A model generated the notes under the pieces. The model made no database searches. It was not told where the DNA came from and saw nothing but the letters and a program-made list of their open reading frames with translations. Position numbers and translations under genes: made by a program. A stretch of 64,000 bases of DNA from Lamellibrachia satsuma (lineage: Eukaryota > Annelida > Polychaeta > Sabellida > Siboglinidae): NCBI GenBank assembly GCA_033239005.1, contig BSQZ01000071.1, forward strand, positions 2,397,852 to 2,461,851, written 5' to 3'. Of this stretch, positions 34,473 to 47,023 are shown in pieces. Numbering within the stretch: position 1 is the first letter of the stretch; the number at the start of each line of letters is the position of its first letter.

Positions 34473-36556
34473 TGTAAACATGAAGTAAACAGAGAGTAAA
34501 CAAATAAACATAATATCAACAGGAATGGCAGGTATTTTTATTTACGGTCCAAAAATTTACTTCATAAATATTCATTAATATTAAATAACATACATGCAAA
34601 TTAGTTTTACCAAGCCCGTGAGTGAGTGTGTATGCATGTATGTTTGCAATTTCTGCATGCGTGTGTTCACTACTGCTATGGTCTAATAAAGCACAACTTC
34701 AACTTTATTGAAAGAAGAAGTTGAAGACGAATGCGGCTGACACCACATCAAAGACTCGCTACAGCAAAGCACTTAGGAAGACGGGGTTGGCTTTCTCCTG
34801 TACCCCAATATACAAAAAACATTCCCCGTACCCATGGATAAGGTATACTTCGATTTCATGTTTTAACAAGAAAACACCACACAAACTGTGTGGAAAGCTG
34901 GAGGCGGTAACGCGTAAGAGTGATGGTAGAAACCTGATAGTCTGCTTTACTTGGGTGGTTACTTAAATGACAGTGTGAGAAGGCAAAACATACCTTGCAA
35001 TGAGAGGGATGGGGGACTAGGGCTACTAATGCTGGGTGGCATCAGGGTGGGGCAGGAAAGAGCTGGCTGACAGTTGGGTAAAAAGGCCACTTATGGAGTG
35101 ACAATGTAGTAACATTTCAGCATGTTCTGTCCAAATATCGTTCCTCCTTGATGGCCAATATGGCTACACATGTAGGGGGTGAGGTCAACATCCTTGACCC
35201 CACAGTGACCTCACCCTCCTTATCTCCTTACCACCATTTCAAGGTAATCTCCACATAAACACAAAGGTAGAATGACTTCCTTGTTCTTATCACACACCCT
35301 AAATATGTTGTGGTTGGGCCTGGTTCTTATCAGGGACATCACAGAACATGTAAATCACTGGTCTTATCAGGAAGTCTCTACATCTACATCAGGCAGTCCA
35401 TGTGTGAATCAGAGAGGTTGTATTCACTGTTCACACCAGGGAGGTTGTATTCACTGTTCACACCAGGGAGGTACACCGATAGATTGATGATTAGATAATG
35501 GTAACTATTAAGAGGGGAGAGATCTTCCCTACGGCAGGTGTTCTTTGTCCTAACACAGATTATCGTCCTGACCGACATAAAAAACCGGCTCCCGTGGGAA
35601 ATTCCCACTTGTTGACATCGGCTATCCTTTCTCCCACGCACAGGGTCCACCCTTGATGCACATGGCTGTTTTCTTCCCAGGTTGTCTACTTAAACCTTGA
35701 CATTCAACGGAATGATTGATGGGATGAGCAGCCAAGCCGGATGGTCTGATCCCCTTCGGATGGTCTGATCCCCTTCACAAAAAATAGGACAGTCAAAGGG
35801 CAGCCATCACAGAACAGTCCAGTGTGTTTGTTTGCCCTTTGAGCCCAGACTTCTGCTTAGCCCAACAGATCCAAAAACAACCACCACCAGCCAAATAAAC
35901 ACAGTTTGTGATTGTCAATATTGTATCTACTGCCTTCTACAGAATTTTGTAAAGGTGGTAAATACACTCGGAATGTTCCAATAATTATAGGATTACAGCA
36001 GGACTTTCATATGAAATCCTAGGATCTTATGGGTTAACATGCTGGTCAGAGATATAAACCACTTCCTAGTTGATCTGGGACTTGTTATTTTGCGTAGCAC
36101 TCTTGTTAAATGTGGTTAAATCCTGTTTGCACTGATGTAACAACAACAACAATGCTACTAATCAAGTCTTAAACAGAGTTGATAAATTGTCAACAAAAAA
36201 ACCCACAGAAAATGAAGTCGTAGAATTACACACGTTAAGCACAACTGCTGCTGTGGACCTGAATCTATCCACTAGGGGGCGTACACCTACTCCAGAGCCA
36301 GCAGATAGCACCGCCTTTCTATCACACCTCGCATGTTCCCTACAGGTATCAGTCCGACACAACAAGAACCTAAATTGGCATACCAAGGCATTATCACAAC
36401 AGATCCTCTGCATGGAATCCAGTGTATATATCCATCGCTTGTCCTGCAAATGGATCTATAGCCTTAACACCAATGTCTTGTTCATGAATGCTGAATAAAC
36501 TGAAAGTCATGTCAAAAGACTTCTGCCTGCAAAGAAAAAACTCTGATTGCGAGTGT
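34473..36556. other. Intronic sequence between SLC6 exons 1 and 2
   Basis: About 2.1 kb. It contains a 27-bp direct duplication at about 35410-35470 (gaggttgtattcactgttca + caccagg) and a 20-bp duplication at about 35738-35776 (cggatggtctgatccccttc). No exon was recognised. Confidence 0.5.
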
Positions 36557-36895
36557 ATATATCATCAGAAGCTGGTGTCTTAGTGCAACCATATGGTTAC
36601 ACACTACTTCACTTCAGAAGCTGGTGTCTTAGTGCAACCATACGGTTACACACTTTACTTCACTTCAGAAGCTGGTGTCTTAGTGCAACCATACGGTTAC
36701 ACACTTTACTTCACTTCAGAAGCTGGTGTCTTAGTGCAACCATACGGTTACACACTTTACTTCACTTCAGAAGCTGGTGTCTTAGTGCAACCATACGGTT
36801 ACACACTACTTCACTTCAGAAGCTGGTGTCTTAGTGCAACCATACAGTTACACACTTTACTTCACTTCAGAAGCTGGTGTCTTAGTGCAACCGTA
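36557..36895. repeat. 51-bp minisatellite, about six to seven units
   Basis: Units tcagaagctggtgtcttagt, gcaaccatacggttacacac, tttacttcact repeat head to tail; some lack a ttt and measure 48 bp. Length changes in multiples of three keep two plus-strand frames open. Intronic; not interpreted as coding. Confidence 0.96.
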
Positions 36896-38526
36896 AGGTA
36901 CTAACTTTACTTAGCGTCCTTGCACTAGGGTGCATAAGGACACCAACCATACAGTGGTGTCTGTGTAAACCTGATACACTGTTATGGGGTTCTTGCATGT
37001 AGTGGCATTCATAAGTGTTTCCTGCTGCTTGAGAACTTTGAGGATATTGTGTCAAACTTAGCACACAAATGCACTTTATTCTTCTTCAATTTGCATATCC
37101 TGTCCAGGACGTCGCTGCCCAAATCTTTCTGCTAAATCGATGTCTTTCTCAAACTATTCTATGTACGTTCCAACTATTCTATGTACTTGCCACCGCCGTT
37201 CCAAAGACGCACATGAGGTCATTCTCCCAACTTTGTCGTGACTTGCCGCGGCTTCTTTTTCCATTTTTATCAACCCCCTAATGATACAGTCAGGTCCAGC
37301 AATGCTAACATGCCAACTTTCAACAAGATACAGAGTAACAGGGCTGCTGAGACGTCTAGTTTGTTAATATTTGGAACATTTGTTAAAGCTACCATGACCT
37401 GCAATTTTTAATTAATAGTAATTATCATATCTAATTAATACTAATTATCATTCATTCTGATAAATTTTTATATCGAAAATCAGAATTTTGAAGGAATTAC
37501 GAAACACAAAAATGTCAAATTTACTAAACATATTGCTAACTAAGGCGGTTGTGATACGACGCCTTCAAAGTTGGCTGCATATGTGGAATGTGGATGCTAC
37601 CAAACTTTACAGCTGTAAGTAATGTAAACAAAACACTTCCCACAGAACTCCGCTGCATTCTTCGAAATAAACACAAAATACATGCTCTCTAACAACCTAG
37701 AGGTCTGTGATGTTGGCAGTGGCGTGGAATTAAGTTATGCATCGCCCAAAACACACCCGAAAGTCTTCAGCTACGCAGACGAATTAAATATTTAGGTGCT
37801 TGATGCCAAAGCAGCCCACTTGGAACCCATGGGCTCCACAGCATTCCAGGAATAATGCGGCCTCATAAAAACCTCCACAATGCATCCGAGTACGTCTCGC
37901 ACATGACAGGGACAACCCGACTACCAACGCATTTGAAATCCCCCGCGTATCCTGCACTTGGATGCCTGCCAACATTCTGCCGGTTGGATTTCTGGCCAGA
38001 GTTCTGGCATTCCATCTGCTGAAGATGCAGCCCTGAGGTGGGATGGAACGAAGGGGCATGCACCGAGGGTCACGAGCAGTGGTCAGTCCAACCAACAGGT
38101 GGCGCTCTACATCAACACTGCTCGTATATCGTCGTCGCATGACAGACACACCCATGCTAAATATATCTGGAATAATGATGCGCAAAGTCATGATCAGAGC
38201 GAGGAACACCTAGGATGTAAGGTGAAAATGTAATTTTTTTTAAATAAGCCTTCTTTTGCTAAAGGTAGCTATACAATTTCAGATGATCTTAAAGCGATGG
38301 AGAGTTCATTCCCTGTTTTGAGCGCAGCTACAGAGAAAAACAACAAGAAGTGTTTTCTTGCATAATATAAAGAATCACAACTCGGGCAATACACTACAAA
38401 TATGATGAACACTACTATCACAGTTCACAGATTAAAATGAATCCATCACACCCTTAACAAATTCACCAAATCTGATCTGACAATTGCTAACTAATGGGAG
38501 TCGTATCCCAAACATGCACCACTCAC
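36896..38526. other. Intronic sequence downstream of SLC6 exon 1
   Basis: About 1.6 kb with no recognised exon or repeat family. Overlapping open frames near 37784-38233 on both strands have no domain. Confidence 0.5.
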
Positions 38527-38749
38527 CTCCGCCGTTCTTGTAGCACAGGTAGGGAAACCGCCAGACGTTGCCGAGGCCGACACTATACCCTATGCACGTC
38601 AGCGTGAACTCCGTCGGGGATGACCACTGAGCGCGCCCGACGATATTCTCCTCCTTTTTCTTCGGGGGGTCCTCGACGTCTGCACCTTTTTGCTGCTTCT
38701 TGCAACAGCGAGTCGCCAGCGAGGCCTTGAAGCTCTGGAACGGGCCCAT
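38527..38749 (-). CDS. SLC6 transporter exon 1 (cytoplasmic N-terminus, TM1)
   Basis: 223 bp from the ATG, leaving in phase 1; donor gtgagt. The start codon lies in gcagccaccATGGGC, an excellent Kozak context; an upstream in-frame stretch begins with TTG, so this ATG is preferred. The N-terminus is hydrophilic and basic ([20 protein letters not shown]), then [20 protein letters not shown] and [16 protein letters not shown], the family's TM1 signature. G58 replaces the aspartate of monoamine transporters. The W-R-F-P gating motif is intact. Any noncoding upstream exon would lie to the right. Confidence 0.94.
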
Positions 38750-39184
38750 GGTGGCTGCACCGTGCGTCTGTCCCGAGGGGCACACTGTCTCACTGAGTGA
38801 CACACCAAACAATGCCTGTTGATCCGCACCACACCGGCTAGAACGTTAGTCAAGCGACAAACAAATGCAGCGTTGACAACAGATCTGTCCCAGGCTGATG
38901 TCTTTCTTGAACCTATTGTCACGTACAGTGTGGACGCGTGCCAGTCGCATCTAAGTCTTCTCGACTTGAGTGTACATCAAGTTCTGATCCTTCAGTCAGC
39001 AATCTGAAAACACAGAGAAAACACAGTTGAACACGCCGGTTTCAAAACCAAAACATAGGTGTAATCACACAAGGCTCTTCCTTGTACTTCCCTTTAAAGG
39101 GGCAAGGCCAACTAGTTCTTGCACTCCTTTGGATGTTGTCAATTTTCCATTGCTCCCTACTGCAAGTTTCCACACTCTACTTTT
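38750..39184. other. 5' flank / probable 5' UTR of the SLC6 gene
   Basis: Sequence immediately upstream of the start codon. No TATA box at a convincing place was found, and the transcription start cannot be located from sequence. Confidence 0.3.
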
Positions 39185-39512
39185 ACCCCCCCCCCCATTG
39201 TTATTGCATCCACTTTTACCACCCATTGTTATTGCATCCACTTTTACCCCCACTGTTATTGCATCCACTTTTACCCCCACTGTTATTGCATCCACTTTTA
39301 CCACCCATTGTTACTGAATCAACTTTTACCCCCATTTTTATTGCATCCACTTTTACCCCTATTTTTATTGCATCCACTTTTAACCCCATTTTTATTGCAT
39401 CCACTTTTACCCCTATTTTTATTGCATCCACTTTTACCCCCATTTTTATTGCCTCCACTTTTACCCCCCATTGTTATTGCCTCCATCTTTATCACCCTCC
39501 TCATTGATATTG
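39185..39512. repeat. 26-28-bp minisatellite, about 12 units
   Basis: Units ttattgcatccacttttacc + cccattg vary between ccact-g, cca-ttttt and cc-attgt. A run of Cs (39186-39195) lies at the left end. It lies about 0.4-0.8 kb upstream of the SLC6 start codon. Confidence 0.95.
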
Positions 39513-42500
39513 CCTCCACATTTTAGTTTGCACAGTTTACCCAATGATTCAATGACTTCGGTCTCGCCCTGCTAACAACTGACACCTAAACATCCTGCCC
39601 CTAATAACAAACTCCTATTCCCTCCTACCACCAGTTACTGACTGCTCCCTACCAAAAAACCTCCGGGAGTTCCGAACCAGACCTCGCATCCGATCCCACG
39701 GGGACTTTATGAATGAATCACTTGGCCAGGGAGAGACCGGCAAAGTAAATAAACCTTGCAGCCGGCAGGCACACACGTCACAGATACGTCACAACGCAAC
39801 GTAACGCACGTGGCACTTGCGTGTTTACAACTGTCTCAACGTAAGGACTAAAAACCTGCGTGCATGTGCTGTGATCATGTTCCAACAGAAATCCTTCGTG
39901 CCTAGGAAAGAGAAGACATTACATAAGTGTCTGTGATTGGCGAGGTGTTGGCGATGATACTAACTAGATGAACTTCCTCACTGTCTTGTCTTGTCCCGCT
40001 GTCCTTGTTGACTCTAATACACCCACTACTTATAGCGCCACCAACAATACAATAGCTTCATGACTGGGCAGAGCAAAATCAAAACCATCAAATACAGTCA
40101 AGTGTAAACCTGCTCAAACCGGTCGCACATCGGACTAGTCTTACATGCACTGATTGTTTCAACTGTTATTACCATTTATTATTGACCAAGATTTGCCCAA
40201 CACAAATGTAGCAATGACAGTTTGTTGTTGTTCAGTAACCAGGGATACTGTGGTTTATTTTGCAGAAGAACAATGTTCTCATTGTTTGAACAGTACGGCA
40301 CTATTACATTATTACTGTAAACACAATGAGGTATTGAATACTTTAGTGCGAATCACCCAGGGAGATTTTCTGGTTATGCGTTGCGGATGTGGCTGTCGAC
40401 ATATTATTGTACGAAATAACTACAATGGGTAATTTGATTATTCATAAAAATGGTAATGGTGGGGTGAACTTAAATATTTTTTGTGTGATTATTCTACTGT
40501 GGGGTCATAGGTTAACGCCTGAAAGTTTGGTGCCTGAGATGTAAAATGCCTAGAAGCATAACATACATACATACATACAGACAGACATACATACATACAT
40601 ACATACATGCATACTCACGGCCCATTACAATAAGATTAGAGGTGAGACAGAGAGGAAGACTATGCTGAAACTTATTATGTTTTAAATCAATGTTGCGATA
40701 CAAGTGGAACAAGACTTTCGAGTCATCTTTGTAAACCTCTCACTCCGCATCTCCCTCCATCTCCCTCATTCTTCTCCTTAACAATCTCCCTCTTTCAAAG
40801 TGAGCAGTCGTACACACCCCACCACATCGACTGACAATTCCATCACATTTTATTTGATCAATTCTGGCAGTAAACGTAATGACGACCGTCCCCAAATAAT
40901 CAGGTTTATTGCATTTCCACATCTAACACGTGCTCCATGCATCATCACTTAGTGGCTGACAGGTGGGGGAATTCACCTTCTAACTTCATAACATAACTAA
41001 TATAACTGAAATCAATTTTGTTTATTTATTTTAACATTCAAGTACATTAATTGCTAGTGGGTCTTTAACATCTAACTTGTCTTTGTATGTGAATTCTCAT
41101 ACAAATGTACAGAAACTGAGTGTTTCATTAAAATGAAGATCAAAGTGAAACCAACAAATTGAACAATGACAAATGGACCTTAGTCTTGATATTTATCAGC
41201 ATAGAACCTCTGCTCTACCTGTCAACCTAGAAATGTCGTCCCAGCCTAGACCTCAATCATTCATTGCAACGTAAACAGAACAAATCTTAATCACATAAAA
41301 TGTATTCCCATATATGTCAAGTACAACTTTGTACTCGCATCTTGTGTCAATGCACTGCTCAGTAGGGTGGTGGGAGGGAGTGTCAGATAATACTGATGGA
41401 TGACATGTGACGTTGGATTTCCATCTGCATTCTTGAGGAGTTTGACAAGGGGGGTTGTGGACATTCAGACCAGACAGTAACCTGACACTCAGTGGGTCAA
41501 TACAACCATTTGTCTGCTGCATAATAATTCATAGCCAAGAAAGCAAACATCCCGCACACCCGTATACTTTGTAGAGCAAGGAAGGTGTTTATCTGCAAAT
41601 CAGTAGTTAAGGTATACAATTTATATAACCATATTTTGAAATCACTTAGCTTTTTTCTAAAATTAGTATTGTTAAATTCCCTTTCGAGTGGTTAAATTTC
41701 AATCTTTCACACTTACTGGTCAACAAACCAGTGCATTTCATGTTCTATTAACCGACACATTTTTGAACCAATCAGCTTCAAATTTCAACAGTTTCTCTTC
41801 ATAAAACAGTCCCCACAGATCACTACCGAGGTTGGAAAAATGCCTCCAAGAAACCCCTTAAATAAAAACTACAACCAGCTGGGGAACGCCAGGGAACACA
41901 ATGTATATTGGAGAGAAAACATCTGCACACCTTATCTGCGATCCCAGAGTCACAAAGTAACAAGAATGCGACACATACACTAGGATACACAAGGATATAC
42001 CAGACAGAGAATGTGTGGATTTCCTCGCAGGGTTCACTGCCAAATATCTAGAGCCATTGAAAACAAAGCCACTAGCGTGGGCACGCCAACCCCAAGTCTG
42101 CTTGCCCAGTATCAACCAAATATGTGATGGGAAATTTAACCTGTGGCTGGCAAAAGTACCCTAATGGCTGGGTTGAATTTGGCAGCATTCCTTAGGGTAA
42201 TTAAACACACCAAAGCACAGTACCTACTAACATCCCTCACAACTTACAGGGTCGTAAATTGCCAACAAAACTTCTTTAATTATATTTAAAGAGAAAAGGC
42301 AAGGTTCAAAATACTGGATTTCTAAATTGGTAAACACTTATGAAATTTCACCAAGGGTAAAATTTGTGAGTTTTCAGCACTTCCATTTTTACTTCAACTA
42401 ATGTTTGACCAAATATTAGGTAATTTAATAGTATGTTTGATGATGTCACAAAAACTACATACAAAGTTGCACAAACAGGCTAGCATACATGATGTCACAA

Positions 42501-44105
42501 AAACTACATACAAAGTTGCACAAACAGGCTAGCATACACGATGCAGTAGTTTCAAAGCATGTTTGATATTTCACAAAATGAATTTGAAATGAGACTAGCA
42601 AAAAATCGAATTGAGGAGGGCCTCTAAATATATTGGTAATTGAAAATTGTCAATTTGTCATGAAACCGCCCACAGCAAAGCCATCCACGACTTGGGTAAA
42701 ACTGAAGAGCTTGCCCAAGTTTTATTTTCTACCCTAGCCCATATTTGGTGTGGGGTTGTCACGCTGGGTTGACAGGAGAGCACTTTTTAACCTTTACCTG
42801 CTGGAATGACTTCCACCCACACTAGAGCTGCCCCCAGGCTCGAGATATTTTAAGATTGCCTGGCTGAAGGGATCATGAAATACTTCTCCTGGCATCAAAC
42901 GAGAGCAGGTAATGCTTGACATATTTCTAAGATTTGTCATTACAGCTGGTACATTGTTTCCAATAAAACCAACAGCCAAAATGTGTATGAGAGAAATGTT
43001 GACAGACATTGGTTTTTGATCACAAATGTTAAAATAAGAAATAACTAAACTTAAAATACACAATTTTGGAAAGCAAAGTGAAAATATGAAACATCATGAT
43101 AATCACATGGATGTACGCTAGGCAGTATATAATCTGTATATCATAAGTTTTCTTTTTGAAATGTCTGCAGCTCCGAAACTATTACACAACTTACAGCATT
43201 CCCTGGGCACTATAACTTAGCATACAGTATTGTGTATCACAGATTTTCATTATATCGATTACTGCTTCAACATTCTGAGATACTATAAAAATCCATTGGT
43301 TGACATGACAGAGTCTTTATTCAGATGTATTTTCTCAGAACAGCTGCTGATTGGTCAGGCTCTCCGTGGATCCAACAAATCACAGTACACCGGATTCAAT
43401 ACTGCGAATCTACACCCACGTGTAAACAGTAGTGAATATAAATCATCAGTCACTTCATGCAATATACCTGAATACAAACTGATTAATAGTCTAGTAGAAA
43501 AACAAGGTTTACATCTTTGTGAACAGTACTACCAGGCCCTTTTGATTTTGTTTGAGAAAAAAAAAACAGCGACCTACCAAATTGAAATGCAGCATAATAC
43601 ATCTGTGTTTATGTACATAGCTTTTTCAGATGATATTGACTTTTTTGGACTAGACATAATTTTTCATCTTTGCACTACACAAATGTAATTTTTGGGGGTT
43701 TTAAATATTGACATCTTCACCAAAGTTACACAGGCTGTCATTAGTATTATACCAAGTCCTTGGTAACATGTTAACCAACCCAACTTTGTATCATAATTCA
43801 AAAGTCTTACATAATCATGCACTACACATATGAACATTAACGAAAAAAATTTGATGGGCCCAAATAAATTGAGGAGGAAGTTTCAAATACAACGTTTTTA
43901 GTAAGCTTCATTAGAAAATAAGCTTCCAAGCAATATAATACCAACAAAAATCTTTAGAAACCAATATTTTTTCCACAGCGAGACCCATACCTTGACCACT
44001 TGCTCTTGCCATATGCCTCACAGAAGGTATCAACTCTATTCATGATACAGATCACAGGAAACAAACTGGGTTATCAGCAGACAGAATGACTTGCAGAAGC
44101 ACTGT
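39513..44105. other. Intergenic sequence, no gene recognised
   Basis: About 4.6 kb. It includes an (acat)n/(acag)n microsatellite at 40561-40612 and a 51-53-bp direct duplication at about 42427-42535 (gatgtcacaaaaactacata, caaagttgcacaaacaggct, agcatac). The plus-strand open frame 43230-43688 (152 codons) and minus-strand 41253-41522 have no recognisable domain, signal or splice context. Confidence 0.5.
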
Positions 44106-44507
44106 AGGGGTAAGACCACAGTTGACCTTCCTGTTTATTGTTTCACACGAATGTAGGGCGTATGAAATTGTAAAATGGTACCTTAATAAATTAATATTAT
44201 GTGACACGAGTTTTGCATTTTTTAAAGAGTTTAACTGGCGGAGGGATTTATGGGAATTTTTCTGTTATGGGCCACGTGGACGCATGAATACATGGCTATT
44301 TTTTGTAAAAATTTATAGGCATCGCACGTCGGGGCGATTTAAAAGAGCTGGAGGTATGTGATTTTGATAAAATTTGGTCAGTATATCAATGAGATGATGG
44401 CAGTTGCTGTGGACAATTTAAAGATTTTTTGATGGTCACATTTTCTTATAATCAGACAAAACGTTAACATGGCCACCAATGCAATTCTCAACTGTGGTCT
44501 GACTCCA
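44106..44507 (+). mobile_element. MITE-like repeat, copy 1 (uninterrupted)
   Basis: The ends are inverted repeats: left GGGTAAGACCACAGTTGA, right in reverse complement GGAGTCAGACCACAGTTGAG. About 400 bp, no transposase. The same sequence recurs at 46139-47023 with a nested insertion, and a diverged relative is at 23720-23952. Confidence 0.75.
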
Positions 44508-45182
44508 AATAGACGGAAGTCGGGGTCACAAACACGGTTATAAAATGTTGATATGCTTATGTTTTGGTTGTTGTTATTAGCCTAATTGTAGATATTACAC
44601 GTAATTTGGATGAAACTATTAGTTTGTTATAACAAATTTCTTATAATTTTTGTAATTTGCAATTCTGATAATATAATTAGGGCTCATATTTCTGAAAATA
44701 AATAAATAAAAATGGTTGCTAACCTGTCCAATGTTGTGTGTATTTTGACTTAGACAATTGTGGGTGTCAGACTGGATAATATTATATTATTATATAAATA
44801 TGTTATTGATTCCATCTAGTCAACGAGATCATTACTGGTTAAATGCCGCTACTATTTAAACTGTTTAACAGTCTCCCTTAGGAGGTGTCCTATAACCGAT
44901 CTACTTAATATAAAACATGTCAAATAAATGTACATTTTAGTTTTGTACTATAACATTTGATGTGCATGAACTGATATATTGCGCAAGTTAATGTTTAATA
45001 TGATATTTCATTGCTATAAATACAATTTGTTTATTTTTCATATGCTAAAATAGAATTATAGAGCTTGCGGTAAGCTGAAAGTCTACAATAAGCAATTTTT
45101 AATATCAACAATAACTGTTGCCTTTCCAAAATGTCTATTCACCACATATCAATACCAATTTCATGTTATGTGCAGTACTTTG

Positions 45183-45270
45183 CAACCCTAACCATAGCTA
45201 ACCCCATCTCTAGCTAACCACATCCCTGGCTAACCCCATCTCTAGCTAACCCCATCCCTAGCTAACCATA
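45183..45270. repeat. Short tandem repeat of ctaacc-type units
   Basis: About five imperfect units of ccatctctagctaacc / ccatccctagctaacc (16 bp). Confidence 0.85.
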
Positions 45271-46138
45271 ACTATGAAGTGGTTTACATAAGATATAATC
45301 ATTCCCATAGGCACAGGTTGATAGGAAAAGTGAACAGTTTGCTTGGAAAAGGCAGACAGCAGTAGCAATCACGAACATCATGGTACAGATCGGATGCCAA
45401 AATGGAAAGTTGGCGAAAATTAGGGGGTATGACACAAGTATGTGACGAAACAGGTAGCCATTTTGGACTAGAGCGGTCATTGGTGATACTTGTGTTGTGG
45501 CCCAGTGCGTTAGCAACATTGTGTAACAAATTTGGACAGAATAGTTGTATTTTGGTTGTGTCGCACCCACTGGAAGCACTGCGTAGATCAGCATTTTAAA
45601 ATCTGGCCGCGACTGGCATCTGGTCATGTGATACCCTTATATGGTGGCGTATCGAAATCAAGCCGTTCGTCTTGTATTGATTTAAAACTAGAAGTATGAA
45701 AGCAGTCACATAAAAAATAAAATTTGACAAACCTGACACATTGGAATTTACCCTAAATCCTGTTAAATGTGAAAAATTTCCAATTTTCTTACAAAGTTAT
45801 GCCACGTTTGGTTTAAAATCAAGCAATTATATGAATACTAATTTAAAAATAAACTCATTAGTATATTGAAAGGGACAGTAAGCAGGCTTCACTGGTTCGC
45901 AGTGCTATGTAAATCTAGTGTACATGATCTATGATTTATCAAGTGTCAAAATCGACCTATAATTAAATTATGTGACTGGTTTTCAGCTAATAATACGGGC
46001 AAAGCATTGTTTAGACTTGGCTGTCAAACAAATAATAATGACTTGACAAGCAGGAGTGTTCCATAATGTGTCTACATATACAATGTGCCGCAATTTGATA
46101 TAAAATTTGACACTTTATCAAAAAAAAATTCCCTATTT

Positions 46139-47023
46139 GGGGTAAGACCACAGTTGACCTTCCTGTTTATTGTTTCACACGAATGTATGGCGTATGAAAT
46201 TGTAAAATGGTACCTTAATAAATTAATATTATGTGACATGAGTGTCTTTGAGCAGGAATATTCACAGGTTTGTTTGTAGAAGCTATTGGCTGTGAAACAG
46301 TGCATTTTTTAAAGAGTTTAACTAGCGGAGGGATTTATGGGAATTTTTCTGCTATGGGCCACGTGGGCGCATAAATACATGGCTCACCTTGTCACCTTGT
46401 GCCGTCGAGTGGTGTCCGACCCCTGGCGACAGCCGCGGTAGCTCCTCTCCATTCCACTCGCTCTCTGGCGTCCCGTCTCATAATGTTAATAGAGGGTCCC
46501 TTTACGTCTTTGATAGTGTCTAGCCATTTTGTTCTTGGTCTCCCTCGCCTTCTTTTCCCTCTCATTCCCCCAAGCATTCTCTGCGTATATGTTGAATAGC
46601 AAAGGAGACAGGATGCATCCCTGTCTCACACCTTTCCCGATATCGAACTGTTCCGTCTCTCCGAACTCTGTTCTGACTGTCGCTTTCTGGTTTGCATACA
46701 GGTTTCTCAGTAGCACTACTAAATGTATAGGTACCCCCATATCCTTCAGGATGATCCACATTCTCTCATGGTCTACACAGTCGAAAGCCTTCTTGTAGTC
46801 TATGAATACATGGCTATTTTTGTCAAAATTTATAGGCATCGCACGTCTGGGCGATTTAAAAGAGCTGGAGGTATGTGATTTTGATTAAAAATTTTCAGTA
46901 TATCAATGAGATGATGGCAGTTGCTGTGGACAATTTAAAGAATTTTTGATGGTCACGTTTTCTTATAATCAGACAAAACGTTAACATGGCCACCAATGCA
47001 ATTCTCAACTGTGGTCTGACTCC
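46139..47023 (+). mobile_element. MITE-like repeat, copy 2, split by a LINE insertion
   Basis: The left part 46139-46384 and right part 46802-47023 match copy 1 at 44106-44507 end to end, including both inverted ends. Compared with copy 1 it has an extra stretch of about 60 bp around 46240-46300 besides the LINE. The uninterrupted copy gives the pre-insertion sequence (gaatacatggctattttt). Confidence 0.8.
46385..46801 (-). mobile_element. 5'-truncated, internally deleted LINE insertion
   Basis: The minus strand reads reverse transcriptase motif A (FIDYKKAFDCVDHERMWIIL), then motif B region KGVRQGCILSPLLFNIYAE, then jumps to the ORF2 C-terminus (KRRRGRPRTKWLDTIKDVKG ... LDGTR). The segment with the YxDD motif is missing, so it cannot be active. 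The 3' end is a short tandem (acaaggtg)2-type tail instead of poly(A). Target-site duplications are ataaatacatggct (46371-46384) and atgaatacatggct (46802-46815). Confidence 0.85.

Larger units (their letters stand above)
169..38749 (-). other. SLC6-family transporter gene, partial (exons 1-9 and three alternative exons 10)
   Basis: Twelve exons on the minus strand with GT-AG splice sites and matching phases reconstruct an SLC6 (LeuT-fold, 12-TM) Na+/Cl- coupled symporter from its start to TM9. Exons 1-9 sum to 1272 bp, exactly 424 codons. Family hallmarks appear in order: the TM1 [10 protein letters not shown] motif, TM2 LGQY, the EL2 cysteine pair with N-glycosylation sequons, FTATFPY and [10 protein letters not shown]6 QLFYS, TM7, TM8 LLGIGSQ. 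A glycine (residue 58) stands where monoamine transporters have the TM1 aspartate, so an amino-acid, glycine or GABA-type substrate is more likely. Exon lengths such as 135, 125 and 113 bp resemble the conserved SLC6 exon layout known in animals. TM10-12 and the stop are outside the window. I cannot assign the paralogue, so no symbol is given. Confidence 0.93.

Noticed and set aside
36547..36904. Two plus-strand repeat proteins (GYTLYFTSEAGVLVQP)
   Set aside because: These are readings of the 51-bp minisatellite in two frames, with no start context or splice signals.
39065..39526. Overlapping repetitive open frames on both strands
   Set aside because: By-products of the 26-28-bp minisatellite upstream of SLC6 exon 1.
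39770..39800. Pair of CRE-like half sites (cacgtcacagatacgtcac) about 1 kb upstream of the SLC6 start
   Set aside because: Five-base matches are frequent by chance and no transcription start is known, so I do not list it as a promoter.
43230..43688. 152-codon plus-strand open frame
   Set aside because: No recognised domain, weak start context and AT-rich composition like its surroundings; probably chance.
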